From contig NZ_JAENIK010000012.1 in the NCBI RefSeq assembly GCF_016595465.1, positions 1,106,302 to 1,170,301 of the forward strand: 64,000 nt of DNA, written 5' to 3'. A model generated the notes under the pieces. It did not search any database and was not told the DNA's origin. It saw nothing but the letters and a program-made list of their open reading frames with translations. This DNA is from Luteolibacter yonseiensis. Its GTDB lineage: Bacteria > Verrucomicrobiota > Verrucomicrobiia > Verrucomicrobiales > Akkermansiaceae. Shown here piece after piece: positions 46,145 through 55,600 of the stretch (the stretch's first letter is position 1; each line of letters starts with the position of its first letter). The translations under genes were made by a program, and so were the position numbers.

Positions 46145-47740
46145 TCAGGGAAGAGCCAGTCGATAGAAGCGGGTCGGGAAACCCGCGGCATCGGCATCCA
46201 CAAATTCGAAAATTCCGTTGGGCCCCGCAACCTTCGTCGCGAGGGTTGTCCAGTTGACCATGTCGCTGGACGCCTGGATCACGTAACTTCGTCCCGGGAT
46301 ACCCACCATCCTGAGTCCCATCGTGCCATCCGGCAGGGACGACAAGCCTACGGGATTGGCGTTGGTGCCGAAGGCGGACAGCACCGTCACCGTGACGTTG
46401 CCAGTCGCGGTTCCTCCGAATCCGTCGGACAGCGAATAGGTGAAGGTGTCGGTTCCCGTGAAAAGATCCGGAGGCGTATAGGTGACCTTGCCGTTCAACA
46501 GCGTGATGGTTCCCCCCTGGCTGGTCAGCGGGCCGGGCAAACTTGCCGTCAGCACATCGCCGTCGGCATCGGAATCATTGAGAAGCAACTTCTGGATTTT
46601 GATGGCCACAGATTGTCCCTGCATCACCGATGTGGAGTCCGCACCAGCGACCGGAGCGCTGTTGGCACGCACCCGGATGGAAAACGTCGTGGTCGCAATC
46701 TGTGAGGGGTTCGCCGTCTCATGAACATTGACCGTGACCGGATAGACTCCCGCTCCAGGACTCGCCGTGGGTGTCCACGTCAGCACGCCCGTCGCGGAAT
46801 CGATGGAGATTCCGGCGGGAGTCCCTGGTTCCAGACTGTAAACGAGAGCGCTGATGGGAAGATCCAGGTCCATCGCCTGGATACCGAGCGTGAAGGTTTG
46901 TCCGATGACCGCGATCTGGTCGTCAACCGGTGTGATCTGCGGTGCCGTGTCCTCGCCCTGGCCAACGAAGGTTGTGCGCGTGACGGCGGCGACGACGAAG
47001 TCGCCGGTGTAGGGAACCGCATTCGGCTGGAACGTGCCCGGAGTTTCAGGCAAGCCCAACCAGGAGAACGAGAGTTCAAGCTCGCCCGGAGCCCGCAGAA
47101 GATTGATCGTTCCCGCAGAATCGAGCAGTTGGGTGAGATCGAAATAGGCGCTCGATGGCACGTTTCCATCGCCCACAACCGAAATGAGCGGGTACTTGGA
47201 GTCCGTTTGTGACACCACCAGCAAGGCTCCCCCCACATTGCCATTGGCGGGTTCCAAAGCTGACAGATCGGCGAGGAGTTGCCGGGCTTCTGGAATGAAA
47301 GCAGTGCCGGAAGCGGTGGTGAACTCGGTCAGCGCGCCTGCCGCCAGTTCCGCACCAGCCTCCGACAGGGCGAGCGGTCTGACGAAATAGCGGGTGGCCG
47401 GATCCAAGCCGGTGATCCCGGTGATCGCCACCTTTTTCACCCCCATGGCCGCCTGAAGGGTGCGGTTTGCCAGCCGGGCCTCGGGAGTGCTCGACACCTC
47501 GCGCCGGGAGTTTTGCAAGGTTTGGATCTCAACACGAACCGAGTTCGTCACATCCTCCGTGCCGGCGGCATCCGTATAGATCTTCAGGCCGGGCTTCGAG
47601 GTCTCGGTGACTTTCCACGCCACCGATGCTCCGTGGGATGTCACATTCCCCACGGTGATCTGCTCAAAGGCCGGCAATCCCGAGGCGGTGGCCGATAGCA
47701 GCCCCGCGATGGCAAGCAAACGGATGAAAATCATATTCAT
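46145..47740 (-). CDS. Secreted beta-domain protein with cadherin/Ig-like repeats
   Basis: 531 residues. MNMIFIRLLAIAGLLSATASGLPA is a signal peptide. An N-terminal FN3-like segment (ITVGNVTSHGASVAWKVTE) is followed by a region with SSAYFDLTQLLDSAGTINL, then a putative Ig domain (APQITPVDDQIAVIGQTFTLGI) and a cadherin-like/VCBS-type domain (NDSDADGDVLTASLPGPLTSQGGTITLLNGKVTYTPPDLFTGTDTFTYSLSDGFGG). It ends with the beta domain typical of secreted verrucomicrobial proteins (GRSYVIQASSDMVNWTTLAT). Starts with an ATGA overlap with the rhodanese-like gene. Likely an extracellular or surface protein. Confidence 0.88.
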   Translation of the reverse strand: MNMIFIRLLAIAGLLSATASGLPAFEQITVGNVTSHGASVAWKVTETSKPGLKIYTDAAGTEDVTNSVRVEIQTLQNSRREVSSTPEARLANRTLQAAMGVKKVAITGITGLDPATRYFVRPLALSEAGAELAAGALTEFTTASGTAFIPEARQLLADLSALEPANGNVGGALLVVSQTDSKYPLISVVGDGNVPSSAYFDLTQLLDSAGTINLLRAPGELELSFSWLGLPETPGTFQPNAVPYTGDFVVAAVTRTTFVGQGEDTAPQITPVDDQIAVIGQTFTLGIQAMDLDLPISALVYSLEPGTPAGISIDSATGVLTWTPTASPGAGVYPVTVNVHETANPSQIATTTFSIRVRANSAPVAGADSTSVMQGQSVAIKIQKLLLNDSDADGDVLTASLPGPLTSQGGTITLLNGKVTYTPPDLFTGTDTFTYSLSDGFGGTATGNVTVTVLSAFGTNANPVGLSSLPDGTMGLRMVGIPGRSYVIQASSDMVNWTTLATKVAGPNGIFEFVDADAAGFPTRFYRLALP

Positions 47741-48687
47741 GGTTTGTCGGTCTGTGGTTGGGACGGTGGTACTTTGAGTTCCCCCTGGCCGAGGGTTCCG
47801 GAAATCCGGCCCTTGCCGCGACGGCCTTCGAGCTGGATGGATTCGTCCCCACCGGCGAGGACCAGGATCCGGGAATAGCCCTCGGCATGGAGACGGCGGA
47901 CGGTTTCCCGGTTGTCGGATTCCACGGTGTCCACCAGGACCACCAGCGGCGGGACAGCTTGAGGGGGGGCGGACTTCGCAGACCTGTCTGACTTCACTGA
48001 CTTTCCGGGATTCGTGCCGGCAGCCTTGTAGTTCTTGCGGAATTCGGCGAGTCCGCGCTGGTAGGTGCGGTTTCCGGCCTTGCCGCAGAAATCCGAAACC
48101 GGCTCCTTCTGTGGAGCGGCGGCAGGCTGCTGGCCGGGTTTGGCCAAGGACTTGACCGTGGAAGCCGGAGGAGCGGCGGGCCGCAGATCCAACAGAACCA
48201 CCTTCTCCTTCAACCCCGCCAGATCCTCGTAGGTGATATGCTGGACGTCTTCCGAGCGGAGGCCGGCAGGTGATGTCTGGGGAGCTCCGGACAGGGCCTT
48301 CCATGCGGCGAAGCCTCCCTCCAAGACCTCGACCTTCCACCCCGGACGTTGGTTCAAGGATGCGGCGATCGCCCCCACATCCACACCGGCCATGCCATCG
48401 TCAAAGAGCACCACCGCCGAAAGAGGGGGAAGTTTTTTGGTTTCGATGACCGCGGCGGGAATGTTCATCGCTCCGGGAATGGTTCCCAACTCATACCGGT
48501 TCTGGGAACGAAGGTCGATGAGCTGGACGACCTCGCCCGCCTGGAGTTTTCGGGAGAGTTCCGTCGCGGTGATCGCCCGCGACATGGTGCTGAGCCCTGC
48601 CAACAGAAGCGCGGCGCGGAGGACATGGGAGGTCAGGTTTCGGGTCATGACAGTTTGGAAAAAATGTAATGTAAGAAAGGTGGTCAT
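47737..48687 (-). CDS. Secreted protein with two rhodanese-like domains lacking catalytic Cys
   Basis: 316 residues from the ATG at 48687, which overlaps the preceding stop as ATGA; a start at 48648 is also possible. Signal peptide near RAALLLAGLSTMSRA. Domain one (~40-130): LIDLRSQNRYELGTIPGAMNIP and the loop VVLFDDGMAGVD, where the usual active-site Cys is Asp. Domain two (~155-270): VVLLDLRPA and LVVLVDTVESD, again without Cys, with a Pro/Ala/Lys-rich insertion (KPGQQPAAAPQKEPV) and RILVLAGGDESIQLEG. Probably a binding or structural module and not a sulfurtransferase. Confidence 0.85.
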   Translation of the reverse strand: MTTFLTLHFFQTVMTRNLTSHVLRAALLLAGLSTMSRAITATELSRKLQAGEVVQLIDLRSQNRYELGTIPGAMNIPAAVIETKKLPPLSAVVLFDDGMAGVDVGAIAASLNQRPGWKVEVLEGGFAAWKALSGAPQTSPAGLRSEDVQHITYEDLAGLKEKVVLLDLRPAAPPASTVKSLAKPGQQPAAAPQKEPVSDFCGKAGNRTYQRGLAEFRKNYKAAGTNPGKSVKSDRSAKSAPPQAVPPLVVLVDTVESDNRETVRRLHAEGYSRILVLAGGDESIQLEGRRGKGRISGTLGQGELKVPPSQPQTDKP

Positions 48688-51600
48688 GGTTTCCATCCAG
48701 AGACAGGATTTTTCATTTCCAACAATAGCGTCGCAACACGCGGGATCGAGAAATCACTGCCGACAAGGCTGCCGTCACCCGCCACCTCGACCGCCCGCCA
48801 GCGGCCGGCAAAGGCGTCATAGTAGCGGAGCCCCTTCAAGTTCGCGGCTCCGATGCCGGCGACGACACCGTGGGCGGTCTCGTCCACGGGGAATCCGGTG
48901 TGACTGAAAACATTGAGCCCGGGGTAAAGGTCCAGTGTGTTTTCACCACCGGCCCCGAGGTCCGCCATATTGGAGCGGTCGAACTCCACCCAGAGGAAAG
49001 TCCCTTCGGTGATCGGGAAATCCTCGCCCGACGCCGACGTGCCGTCGAAGGTCGCCTTTTTCGAAACCAGCGGGCTGAAGGACTCATAAGTGGTCACCGA
49101 GGAAATCCCTCCCTGCGTCCCCCAGTCCGCGAGCAACTGGAACGCCGAACCGAACCGGGACGCCAGCGCCGGTGTCACGGCCACCGCATTCGCATTCACC
49201 GATACCGGCTGCAGTCCGGGCAACAGCGAGGCCACCGCGCGCTGGCTGGATGTGCCGGGTTCCTCCGTCCAAACCGCGAATCCATTGCCCAGCGAGGCGG
49301 AACCGAAATACGATCTCGCACGGGTCAGGGAGACATCGCTCTTCGTCTGGAGGTCCATCAGTCTGAGATTTTCCGTGAGGACACCGAGCGAGTCTTCTTG
49401 ATAGAGCAGCCACCAGCCGGTGATTTCCGGATTGATCTCGTTGTAAGCCGTGTCCGTCACCCGCTCTTCAACGCCTTTCAGGAGGTCATACAGGTAGATG
49501 TCGACCTGGCCGTTGCGGTTGTCCTGCCATGCGATGAGATCGCCGAAAATGACGGGATTGTTCTGGCCGTAGGTATTGTTGGTGATGCGGCGTCCGGTCG
49601 TCGCCTCGAGATCGTGGAAGTAAACCTCACCCGGTCCGACATCGCGATGATCTTCCCAAACCACGCGTCCGGCGTGCACGCGCGGACGGAACTGATCCCC
49701 TTGCCCGGGGTTCACGATGAAGCGGGCACCCGTTTCCTGATTGCTCGCCTCCACCTGCCACGGCGCGGATGGATTGTCCGCGAGGCGTGTCTGATAAACC
49801 ACCCACGGCCACGATACCGAAGGATTCACTTCCAGCTTCGAAGCGGAATCGGTGACCACGCCGCTCGCGGAGGTGGCGAGATTTTTCCAGACGATGTCGG
49901 TGGTGTTGTCGGAGCGGCGCGCCTGCCAGACCACGTATTGACCATCGGTCGCCGGGTTTTCCTGATTGTAGTCCGGATCCGGTGAAACCGACACGCTGGC
50001 GGTACCGGTCGCGAGATTGCGGGCATGGATGGAGGAAACCCCTGCATTGTTCTCCTGCCAGACAGCCCAGTCACCCGCCGCCCTTGTTTTGGCAGCACCC
50101 TTGTCCGTGTCGGCAAGCGTGAGCTGGCGGGCGGTCAGCCCTTCGATGACCAGGATCGCGGCGGCGTAGGTCTTGTTGCCGAGAGGGTCGGTCAGGGTGA
50201 GCAAGGCGGTGTAAGGTCCGGGAATCTGCGGAACCCCGGAGTCGTCGCGACCATCCCAGGCATAATTCAAGGTCGTGCCGGCCACATTCGGGAAGGTGCG
50301 TGTGCGGACGAGGGGAAGGCTTCCGAACTGATAGCCGTAGGTTTTGTCGAATTTCCAAGAAACCTGCGTGGCGGACGCCTCCGGCTGCCACGCGCCTCCC
50401 CTTCTGCCGATGAATTTCACGGTTTGATCCCCCTCTGCCAAACGCTCCAGAACCAACGGGACGGAAAGCGCCGCCTCAGGACGATAGTAGCTGTTGTTTC
50501 CAATCGTCCAGCGGTAGAGCGATGCCGTCGCATCCGAAGGATTCAGGGTGACATTCGCCGCGTTGTTCGACGGGGTGGCGGGAACTCCGGCGACATCCAG
50601 CGCGGGTGCGGTGCCGGAAACAGTCCATGCCACCTGCAAGGCGGAACTTTCTTCCGGAAACGAACCGAGGGTCGGCCGGGCGAGCACCGAGACCGTCACA
50701 CCACCCGAAAGCCCCGACAACCCGATGGTCTGTGAGACAGGGCGTTCCTCGCTCCAAGGTCCGCCGTTGACGGAGTATTTGTAGAAATCAGTGAACTGCC
50801 CGCTGACAGTGAGACTGGCGGTCGCACGGGATGTGGGCGTCGGAGGAACTCCCGCGATGGAAGGCCAGGCCATAACGCCCTGATAGATCTTGAGGTCGCC
50901 ATTGATGGTCAGGGCGGAGGGAGGAATGGCAGCAGTGATCGGAATGGTCCCCGCACGGGTCGAAAGCAGGTTGGTCGGGAACATGCTGGGACGTTCCAAC
51001 ACCAACTGCGGCGGAGCGTCGGCACCCGGCACCACCACCGTCGCGGTCTTCGCGGTTTCGGCATTTCCGGCCGAGTCCGTCGCATGATAGTCGATCACAT
51101 AAATCCCCGGAGCACCCAGGGTGAATGGCAGACCGGGCCGGTAGGCCGCGCCGTTGATCCGATAGACGATGGACACCGGACTCTGGTCCTCGGAGGTGAA
51201 ATAGAGCTGGGTGGTGCCAACCGTGTAGAATTTCCCCGCGCTTTCGGTAACCTCACCATTGAAACGAAGCCGTGTCACCGGAGCGGTGTTGTCCACGACC
51301 CCTTGCTGATAGGTGATGCTGTAGGTGTAGGTCTGGCCGTTCTGGACACGGTCGAAGATGTTCAGATAGGTCAGCTTCTGGTTGTCCGTGCGGCGGTAGC
51401 GGATGTTCGTCCACACGTTGCGCGGGTTGAGCACCTTGCCATCCGACCGGACCACGCTCTGGATGCCGAAGAGGGCTTGGGCCGGATCGTCCAGACGCAT
51501 GTAACCCCAGCCCTCCCGGTCAGCGTTCAGCGTGACAACGGCGTTCGCGGCACCTGTCGCACCGGAGATGGTCGCATCCTGCAAATGGTTCACCGGCAGG

Positions 51601-52640
51601 ATCGAGCCGTCGGTTTCATAAAGGGCGTCGGGAATCATGTTTTCGTCGCGGTCGGTATCCGCCAGGAAATCGAGGAGGCGGTCGCGTCCGGGTTCGTCGT
51701 TGATGACCTCGGCGGCGATGAAGTGGGCGTTCAGCGACTTGATCACGGAAGTATCACGTCCGCCGAGTTCATCGGCATGGGTGAAGGAAGCCTTGAAGTC
51801 GACGAACTCTCCCGACAACGTCGTGATCATGTCCCAGGCTCCCTTGCGGGTTTCGCCGGGATTGATGTCTCCCAGATCAACCAACAGCGATGACTCGTTG
51901 AGCGGAGAATCCTGGACCCGCGCGCCGAGCAAACGGGCGACCAGCAACAGTCCGTTCTTATTCTCCGTGATCTTCGGCTGCTGGGAATTGATCTTCAGCT
52001 TTTTCGCGACGCCGTGTCCCGCGTTGTGCACCATGACACCAAGGGTGAACGGCCGGGCGCTTTCCACTTCCGGTGTGAAAGGATCATCCGCGGTTACGTC
52101 GCGAGGTTGGAAATAAGTGATCTCCAGCTGCGGCTCGGGCTTCACCGTGATGGTGTCCTCCACCACCAGCAAGGTCTCAGCAGGAAGCGGCTCGCCACGC
52201 ATTTTCGCGGCGAGGCTGCAACCGATGGCATATTCCAATCCCTGCGGATTGGTGCCTCCCGTGGCGATCTTGGGGATCAGGAACCAGCGGACCACCGCCT
52301 TCTTGGTGGGTTCGACAACACCGGTCCCGTCGATACGGTTGATGTTTTCAAACGTCGGTGGCTGCACGAAGAACAGGTTGGAAGCATCGTTTCCGGTCAC
52401 TGGATCGCGGAACGTCAGCTTCGCGGAGAAATCCGTGATCGGGTCCGCACCATCGTTGTTGGTCACCTCGAGGGTGGCTTCGAAACCGATGCGCTCCACG
52501 GTGAGTTCCTGGGCGATGGCGATTTTCACCCTTGAGCAGAGTCCCTGGAACTGTTGCTGGGCACGTCCGTACGGAGCTGCAAGCAACGAGAACGCCGCGA
52601 TCAGGACGCAAAGCAGGCGATGCATGGGTTCGTGTTTCAT
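48684..52640 (-). CDS. Secreted 1318-residue protein with OmpL47-like and TolB-like propeller domains
   Basis: 1318 residues. Signal peptide (MHRLLCVLIAAFSLLAAPYGRA). Residues ~30-440 are beta-rich (EATLEVTNNDGADPITDFSAKLTF, a CARDB-like part around FTLGVMVHNAGHG). Residues ~447-540 resemble the OmpL47-type beta domain (YFTSEDQSPVSIVYRINGAAY, YVIDYHATDSAGNAE). Residues ~840-1130 form repeated WD/TolB-like propeller blades (WAVWQENNAG, YVVWQARRSDN, WVVYQTRLADN, RVVWEDHRD, LIAWQDNRNGQVDIYLYDL). Both ends overlap neighbours by four bases (ATGA), so it is coupled to the giant protein upstream and the rhodanese-like gene downstream. No enzyme motif seen; probably a surface or periplasmic partner. 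Confidence 0.9.
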   Translation of the reverse strand: MKHEPMHRLLCVLIAAFSLLAAPYGRAQQQFQGLCSRVKIAIAQELTVERIGFEATLEVTNNDGADPITDFSAKLTFRDPVTGNDASNLFFVQPPTFENINRIDGTGVVEPTKKAVVRWFLIPKIATGGTNPQGLEYAIGCSLAAKMRGEPLPAETLLVVEDTITVKPEPQLEITYFQPRDVTADDPFTPEVESARPFTLGVMVHNAGHGVAKKLKINSQQPKITENKNGLLLVARLLGARVQDSPLNESSLLVDLGDINPGETRKGAWDMITTLSGEFVDFKASFTHADELGGRDTSVIKSLNAHFIAAEVINDEPGRDRLLDFLADTDRDENMIPDALYETDGSILPVNHLQDATISGATGAANAVVTLNADREGWGYMRLDDPAQALFGIQSVVRSDGKVLNPRNVWTNIRYRRTDNQKLTYLNIFDRVQNGQTYTYSITYQQGVVDNTAPVTRLRFNGEVTESAGKFYTVGTTQLYFTSEDQSPVSIVYRINGAAYRPGLPFTLGAPGIYVIDYHATDSAGNAETAKTATVVVPGADAPPQLVLERPSMFPTNLLSTRAGTIPITAAIPPSALTINGDLKIYQGVMAWPSIAGVPPTPTSRATASLTVSGQFTDFYKYSVNGGPWSEERPVSQTIGLSGLSGGVTVSVLARPTLGSFPEESSALQVAWTVSGTAPALDVAGVPATPSNNAANVTLNPSDATASLYRWTIGNNSYYRPEAALSVPLVLERLAEGDQTVKFIGRRGGAWQPEASATQVSWKFDKTYGYQFGSLPLVRTRTFPNVAGTTLNYAWDGRDDSGVPQIPGPYTALLTLTDPLGNKTYAAAILVIEGLTARQLTLADTDKGAAKTRAAGDWAVWQENNAGVSSIHARNLATGTASVSVSPDPDYNQENPATDGQYVVWQARRSDNTTDIVWKNLATSASGVVTDSASKLEVNPSVSWPWVVYQTRLADNPSAPWQVEASNQETGARFIVNPGQGDQFRPRVHAGRVVWEDHRDVGPGEVYFHDLEATTGRRITNNTYGQNNPVIFGDLIAWQDNRNGQVDIYLYDLLKGVEERVTDTAYNEINPEITGWWLLYQEDSLGVLTENLRLMDLQTKSDVSLTRARSYFGSASLGNGFAVWTEEPGTSSQRAVASLLPGLQPVSVNANAVAVTPALASRFGSAFQLLADWGTQGGISSVTTYESFSPLVSKKATFDGTSASGEDFPITEGTFLWVEFDRSNMADLGAGGENTLDLYPGLNVFSHTGFPVDETAHGVVAGIGAANLKGLRYYDAFAGRWRAVEVAGDGSLVGSDFSIPRVATLLLEMKNPVSGWKP

Positions 52641-55600
52641 CGAAGGGGTGCGGTGGAGATTTCTGTCTTGGGGAAGGCGGACTGGTCTCCGGTTTTCTGA
52701 AGGCCGCAGAGATCCTGGACCATCACGCCGGAAGCGAAGAAGGCGTTGGCGGCATTCACCTCGAGGGTGTAGACCTTGTGGCGTCCGGGGATCGGCTCAT
52801 TGGCCGCGACCTCCAGCAGCGCACCGCTTTCGTGGTGCACCCAGTCGCCGGGTTTGAGTTCGGATGCCGCGGTCCAGCCGTTTGTATCCGCCCACACCAG
52901 ATGCTCGCCGGTGATCTGGAGGTCAAGGTCCCCGTCACCCAACGGCTCGCGGCCGGCGCGGACTTCGCGGAACGTGAGCCTGCGGAGTGTTTCCGACTCG
53001 CGGATGATCAGGTCCTCGGCCTCTCCGTAGTGACCTTGCCACACCGAACTCCGGACCTTCTGGCCTTTTTTGACCTGCTCGATGGGCACCCGCGTGCCGT
53101 CCGACAATGTCACGGGCGTCCCCGCCGGGAAACAACCCCGGCCTTCGAAGCCGCCCCCGTTTCCGTTACCAGGCCCTCCGCCGCCTGACGGGATGCCGAA
53201 GTCCTTGAAATAGTTCGCAAACACGCACCCGAGGAACTTCCCGAGGGTTTCGGCGATGGCTTCCAGCCCGACGAAGCCCATGATGAAGTCCACGGTGTCG
53301 ATCGTGACGATGAGCGAGCAGACCAGCGCGGCGGTCATGCCGTCGGTGCACTGGGCGATGGCCTTGCCGATGGCGTTGATGCCTGCCATGAAATCATCGT
53401 CAAGGATGTTGGGCTTGAAGCTGGCATCCGCACAACCCGAGATCGAGCCCCCCAGATCCGAGGATGTCACGGCACCCGTGCCCTCGGAGCCGAGGCCATT
53501 GCGGTTCCACAACAGGCGGAACGGTACCAGCACCTCCTCCTGCGCCCGGAGCTCCGGCATGTAGTTCACCAGCGGCTGGAGCGATGCATACGACGAGGTT
53601 TCTCCCTGCAACTGCACGTCGAACATGCTGATCAACCCTTCGTTCCGGACCTTGACCAGCAATGTGGTTTCAAACTGATCCGGGATATCCGTGAACTTGA
53701 AAGAAGGAGGATCAAACACCAGCACCGGGAAGGGCACCCGGGTTTCGAACGTCTGCTCGATGATGATTTCGTAACGGTCGGTGAAGGGTTTCGGGACGAC
53801 CGAGAACTCGACGGTGACCAGCGATTTGGAGAGCCGTGTCTGGACGAGGTTGACTTGTCCGGGAACGACGTCGATGGTCCCCGTCTGGGTCGAGTGACCC
53901 GCCGCGGTGACCTGCCACGACCAGGTGCCTTCCTGCAGGTTCGGCACGGTGACCTCGCCGTTCGCATCTGTCAGGAATGGTCCGAGTTCCTCGCGCAGGT
54001 TGGGATTGCGCAAGCGGACTTTCGCATTCGGAACCGGATCCACGAAGATGTTGTCCACCGCGAATTTCACATCGCCGACCAGCGAGCTGGTGACCTGCGG
54101 GAAGACATTCACCCGGAAAGGAGTCTGGAGGTTGGAAGCCCTGACTTCGAAGAATCCGTTGTAAAGTCCCAGCGGCACGTTGTCGGACGGGGCGAAGGAA
54201 ACACCGAAGGTCACGCTGCCGCCGACCGGAATGTCCTGCAGCAGGATGCGCCCGTCCGAGGTGCGGGGAAGGTTCACGTCCACCCAATCCAAATTGGCAG
54301 GAAGGAACATTTCCGGATTTTCAACCGGACGGAGCCCCAGGTTCTGAAGCGTGACCTGATAGCTGCGGATGCTGCCACGGTTCACCGAACCTTCCACATA
54401 CCCCACCTTGGGACTGGAGAACGACAAGGCCGGCACCGCCGGACGCAGGCTCAGGCTTCCACGGAACGTGGCCGAGGCACCATCGGCGGAAAGCAATGTG
54501 AGATCAATCAGCGCGTTATCCGGAGCGTCGAGGTCAGCCGTCAGGCGGACCGCGGCGCTGCGCTGTTCGTTCGGCAGGATGTCGAACGGCGAACCCAGCA
54601 ACGCGGCCCTGATGGAAGAAATTTCAACTTCGTTGCTTCCGTCCATCACAAAGACCCTTGCGCTGACGTCCACCTGCGAGGCGGGGAGATCCCCCGGATT
54701 CACGGCACTCAGGGTGATGTCGAGCGTGTCGTTTTTCGACATCACGATGTCTCCGCGACCGGGCGTGACGTAGAGCCTGCGGTAGTCGATGGTGACCTGG
54801 TTGAGCTGGTCCACCACATCCGGATGTGCGGCCCAGATGTTCAGGCGGCCCGCGAAACCGATGACCGGGGTATAGTCGAACTGGTAGTTTCCGGAACCGT
54901 CGGTGGTGACATCCTGCCAGGTGACGAAGCCGCGGGCTCCGAAGCCGAGACGCAGAGGCTTGTTCGCAAGCGGCAGCAGGGTTGTCCGGTCGATCGCCTG
55001 ACCGGTGATGCGGACCTGCTCGTTGTTCGCGTAGGAGGTCTTGGCGGTGGCGGCGGTGCCATAGTAGGGTGTCTCGACCAGCGAGGAAACCGTCTGGCCG
55101 CCGATGCTTCCCGCACCGGTGAGATCACCCGTTCCGAGGCGGTAGCGGATGGCGGCGATATCGAGTATGAACGTGGCGCTGAGTCCGGCCCGTCCGAGCG
55201 ATTCCGGGACGAAGATCTGAGGAATGGTGAACGAGCGGGAGCCCGAGGGCGGAATGGTGATGTAGGCGGCGCCCGCGCCATCCACCGTCACAGGACTGAC
55301 GCCGGTGCCCTTGAACGGCTTGCGGTAAACCTCGACTCCCGAAGGATCGAGCACCCGCACCGAGACATCTCCCGGTTCGTTTCCGAAACTCCGGCCGATG
55401 ATGATCTCGATCGGCACCGAGGATGGATTGAAGATGGTGGCGACGAAATCGGTGAGGCCACCCGCAAGCGGAGGTGACACCGGCTGCAGGGTCGCGATGT
55501 TCGGAGACCGCACCGCAGCCCGCTTGGTGAAGGATTTTTCATAGCTGACCCGTCCGCCACTCGGATCGGCGGGGCCGCGCGCGAGCAACTGGATGGTCTG

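Noticed and set aside
52700..53134. A full intein in the giant protein
   Set aside because: There is no His-Asn at the C-terminal end and no nucleophile-led C-extein of meaningful length; a cleavage-only Hint domain fits better.
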